This document shows positions 62,915-64,000 of a stretch of 64,000 nucleotides of DNA, piece by piece. The position numbers and the translations under genes are program-made. This stretch comes from an uncultured bacterium (lineage in GTDB: Bacteria; Verrucomicrobiota; Lentisphaeria; Victivallales; UBA1829), in contig CACYZF010000008.1 in the NCBI GenBank assembly GCA_902778895.1, positions 1 to 64,000 on the forward strand. Reading direction: 5' to 3'. Below the pieces are notes generated by a model that was not told where the DNA came from, did no database searches, and saw only the letters and a program-made list of their open reading frames with translations. How positions within the stretch are numbered: position 1 is the stretch's first letter; every line of letters begins with the position of its first letter.

Positions 62915-64000
62915 TTATTTTTTCAAGAATTCCGACATCTGCCCGTAGCCACTTACAAAAGCCCCTTTCTGTGCTCTTGTGAGAGCCACATATAGGAGAC
63001 ACTTTTCCGCTGTTATTGTTTCCTGTTCGCTTATTGCGTCACTATGATCTATTGCTGAAGCCAATGGAATGATACGCTTATTTGCCGCGACAACAAATAC
63101 ATATTGGAATTCCAGCCCCTTGACGCGATGCATGGTCGCTACGCGGATGCCATCCAATCCTCGATCATCTGCTTTGTTTCCTTTTATTTCATAACAGCGG
63201 ATTCCTTTTGCCGTAAACTGCGAGATATAATCATCCAAAAGCTTGTGCGTCCTCGCGACGACACAGATATTTTTCGCGGAAACTCCACCATCAACAAGTC
63301 CTTTGATTTCCTTCAAAACTGAATCAAATTCCTCATTCGCGTTGGAGAAAGAGTGTACTTGCGGAGGATCACCATGTGTCAGAGATTGACAACGGTCTCC
63401 CGTATCGAAATCATCATCAAGGTCGTCAAAAGAGATGCCGTTCAAAAGCGCAAAAGCCGCCTTCCGTATTTCTTCCGTTGTGCGATAGTTGATACGGAGA
63501 ATACTACTACGGCCTCTGACATTAATGCCGCACTTCGACAAGGATGCTTTGTTCTTATAGATCCGCTGATGAGCATCTCCAACAATAAAGATATCGTTCT
63601 CGTGTTCTTCTCCCGCAATCGCACGGAGAAGACGGAATCCATTAACGCTGAGATCCTGACCTTCGTCAACAATCACATGCTTATATCTGGTCTCGGAATT
63701 GGACTTCAAAAGAAGCATCCGGCATTCATACATCGCAGTATTGATATCCCGAACCTGTCGTTCTTTCATCATGTTCTGATAGGTTTCAAAAACCTTCCAA
63801 ATCTGCATGCGTTTCTTTCTGTCAAGCCTTGTGCCTCGTCCCGTTCTTGTTGCTTTGATATACTTTTCGAGGGAAAAAGCTTCCTGGGCAACAACGATTC
63901 TATTATATTCGTCCTCATAAAAGCTTGCAGGGAATTCGTCGCCAAGGTCATTTGCAGCCACAACATCTTCCCAGATTTTTTGAGTTTTATCATCATAAAT
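62915..64000 (-). CDS. UvrD/Rep-type superfamily 1 helicase (5' end outside window)
   Basis: The C-terminal 361 residues of an SF1A helicase are visible; the frame is open to the right edge. Walker B is IVDEGQDLSVNG, motif III is FIVGDAHQRIYKN, motif IV is ILRINYRTTEEI, motif V is VATMHRVKGLEFQYVFV, and motif VI is LLYVALTRAQKG. Walker A lies beyond the window. It could be a repair or replication helicase of the element, or part of a defence system. The rest of the gene and its upstream neighbour decide this. Confidence 0.88.
   Translation of the reverse strand: MYDDKTQKIWEDVVAANDLGDEFPASFYEDEYNRIVVAQEAFSLEKYIKATRTGRGTRLDRKKRMQIWKVFETYQNMMKERQVRDINTAMYECRMLLLKSNSETRYKHVIVDEGQDLSVNGFRLLRAIAGEEHENDIFIVGDAHQRIYKNKASLSKCGINVRGRSSILRINYRTTEEIRKAAFALLNGISFDDLDDDFDTGDRCQSLTHGDPPQVHSFSNANEEFDSVLKEIKGLVDGGVSAKNICVVARTHKLLDDYISQFTAKGIRCYEIKGNKADDRGLDGIRVATMHRVKGLEFQYVFVVAANKRIIPLASAIDHSDAISEQETITAEKCLLYVALTRAQKGAFVSGYGQMSEFLKK

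Noticed and set aside
62915..64000. Gabija defence system (GajB-like helicase)
   Set aside because: No GajA-like ATPase-toprim gene is in the window; the following genes are DUF932 and HAD-like. It remains open until the right flank is seen.

Overview
The window has two parts. Bases 1 to about 41,740 are GC-rich host chromosome. Bases 41,741 to 64,000 are a lower-GC, mosaic integrated element whose right end lies outside the window. The host carries lipoprotein signals, an alpha-2-macroglobulin/penicillin-binding protein 1C pair, an archaeal/eukaryal-type glycyl-tRNA synthetase, a LacI regulator and hemicellulose-debranching glycosidases. This suggests a Gram-negative, carbohydrate-degrading gut bacterium. 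A member of the PVC group such as Lentisphaerae/Victivallis is plausible, but that is inference and no marker here settles it.

Host region. It opens with the end of a probable carbohydrate-active enzyme and a LacI-type regulator (1-1687). Next come a GNAT/recN pair on the minus strand and an overlapping nth-DUF374-cinA operon (4178-6902). An orphan MsmK/UgpC-type sugar-ABC ATPase follows (7106). Then comes a serC-corA-fmdB-rsmA-ybaK operon (8894-12589) and the alpha-2-macroglobulin/pbpC pair (12835-20075). After that are glyS with a structured leader, two lipoproteins, a GH51 arabinofuranosidase, two small lipoproteins, tRNA-Gly, gyrA-folP, a secreted GH43 and a GH43 fragment. From 33.6 to 34.1 kb there is a stretch of gene remnants. 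A ZIP transporter, a glycosyltransferase, a hydrolase, a short UvrA paralogue, a cytosolic GH43 and a VanX-like lipoprotein close the host part. Most host promoters fit one pattern: CTTGA at -35, 16-17 bp, then TATATT or a close variant.

Element. The 3' half of a CAU-anticodon tRNA (41741-41787, minus strand) is followed directly by a tyrosine integrase, the classic left attachment site of a tRNA-integrated island. The cargo comes first: Nudix and DUF1275 genes preceded by a 14-bp tandem repeat array, a Septu-like ATPase/HNH pair (ptuA/ptuB), and a 419-residue orphan. It also includes a DUF3990 toxin with its HTH antitoxin under an operator-like repeat, and a damaged HipA-like/Fic locus. The second half looks like a replication and recombination module. 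It has a RepA-like AAA helicase next to iteron-like repeats. It also has an operon with an element-encoded DNA sliding clamp (DnaN-like) carrying an extra C-terminal extension, two proteins sharing a C-terminal domain, a Cas4/RecB-like nuclease, a DUF932 protein and two tiny membrane proteins. Then come two divergent inovirus-Gp2-like genes, a HAD phosphatase-like gene, a second DUF932 gene and a UvrD-type helicase that runs off the right edge.

The most unusual signals are the sliding-clamp operon, the TACCGA-type repeat arrays at 44.8 and 51.5 kb, the operator-controlled toxin-antitoxin pair, the HipA/Fic fusion, and lysine-alanine tails added to unrelated host proteins.
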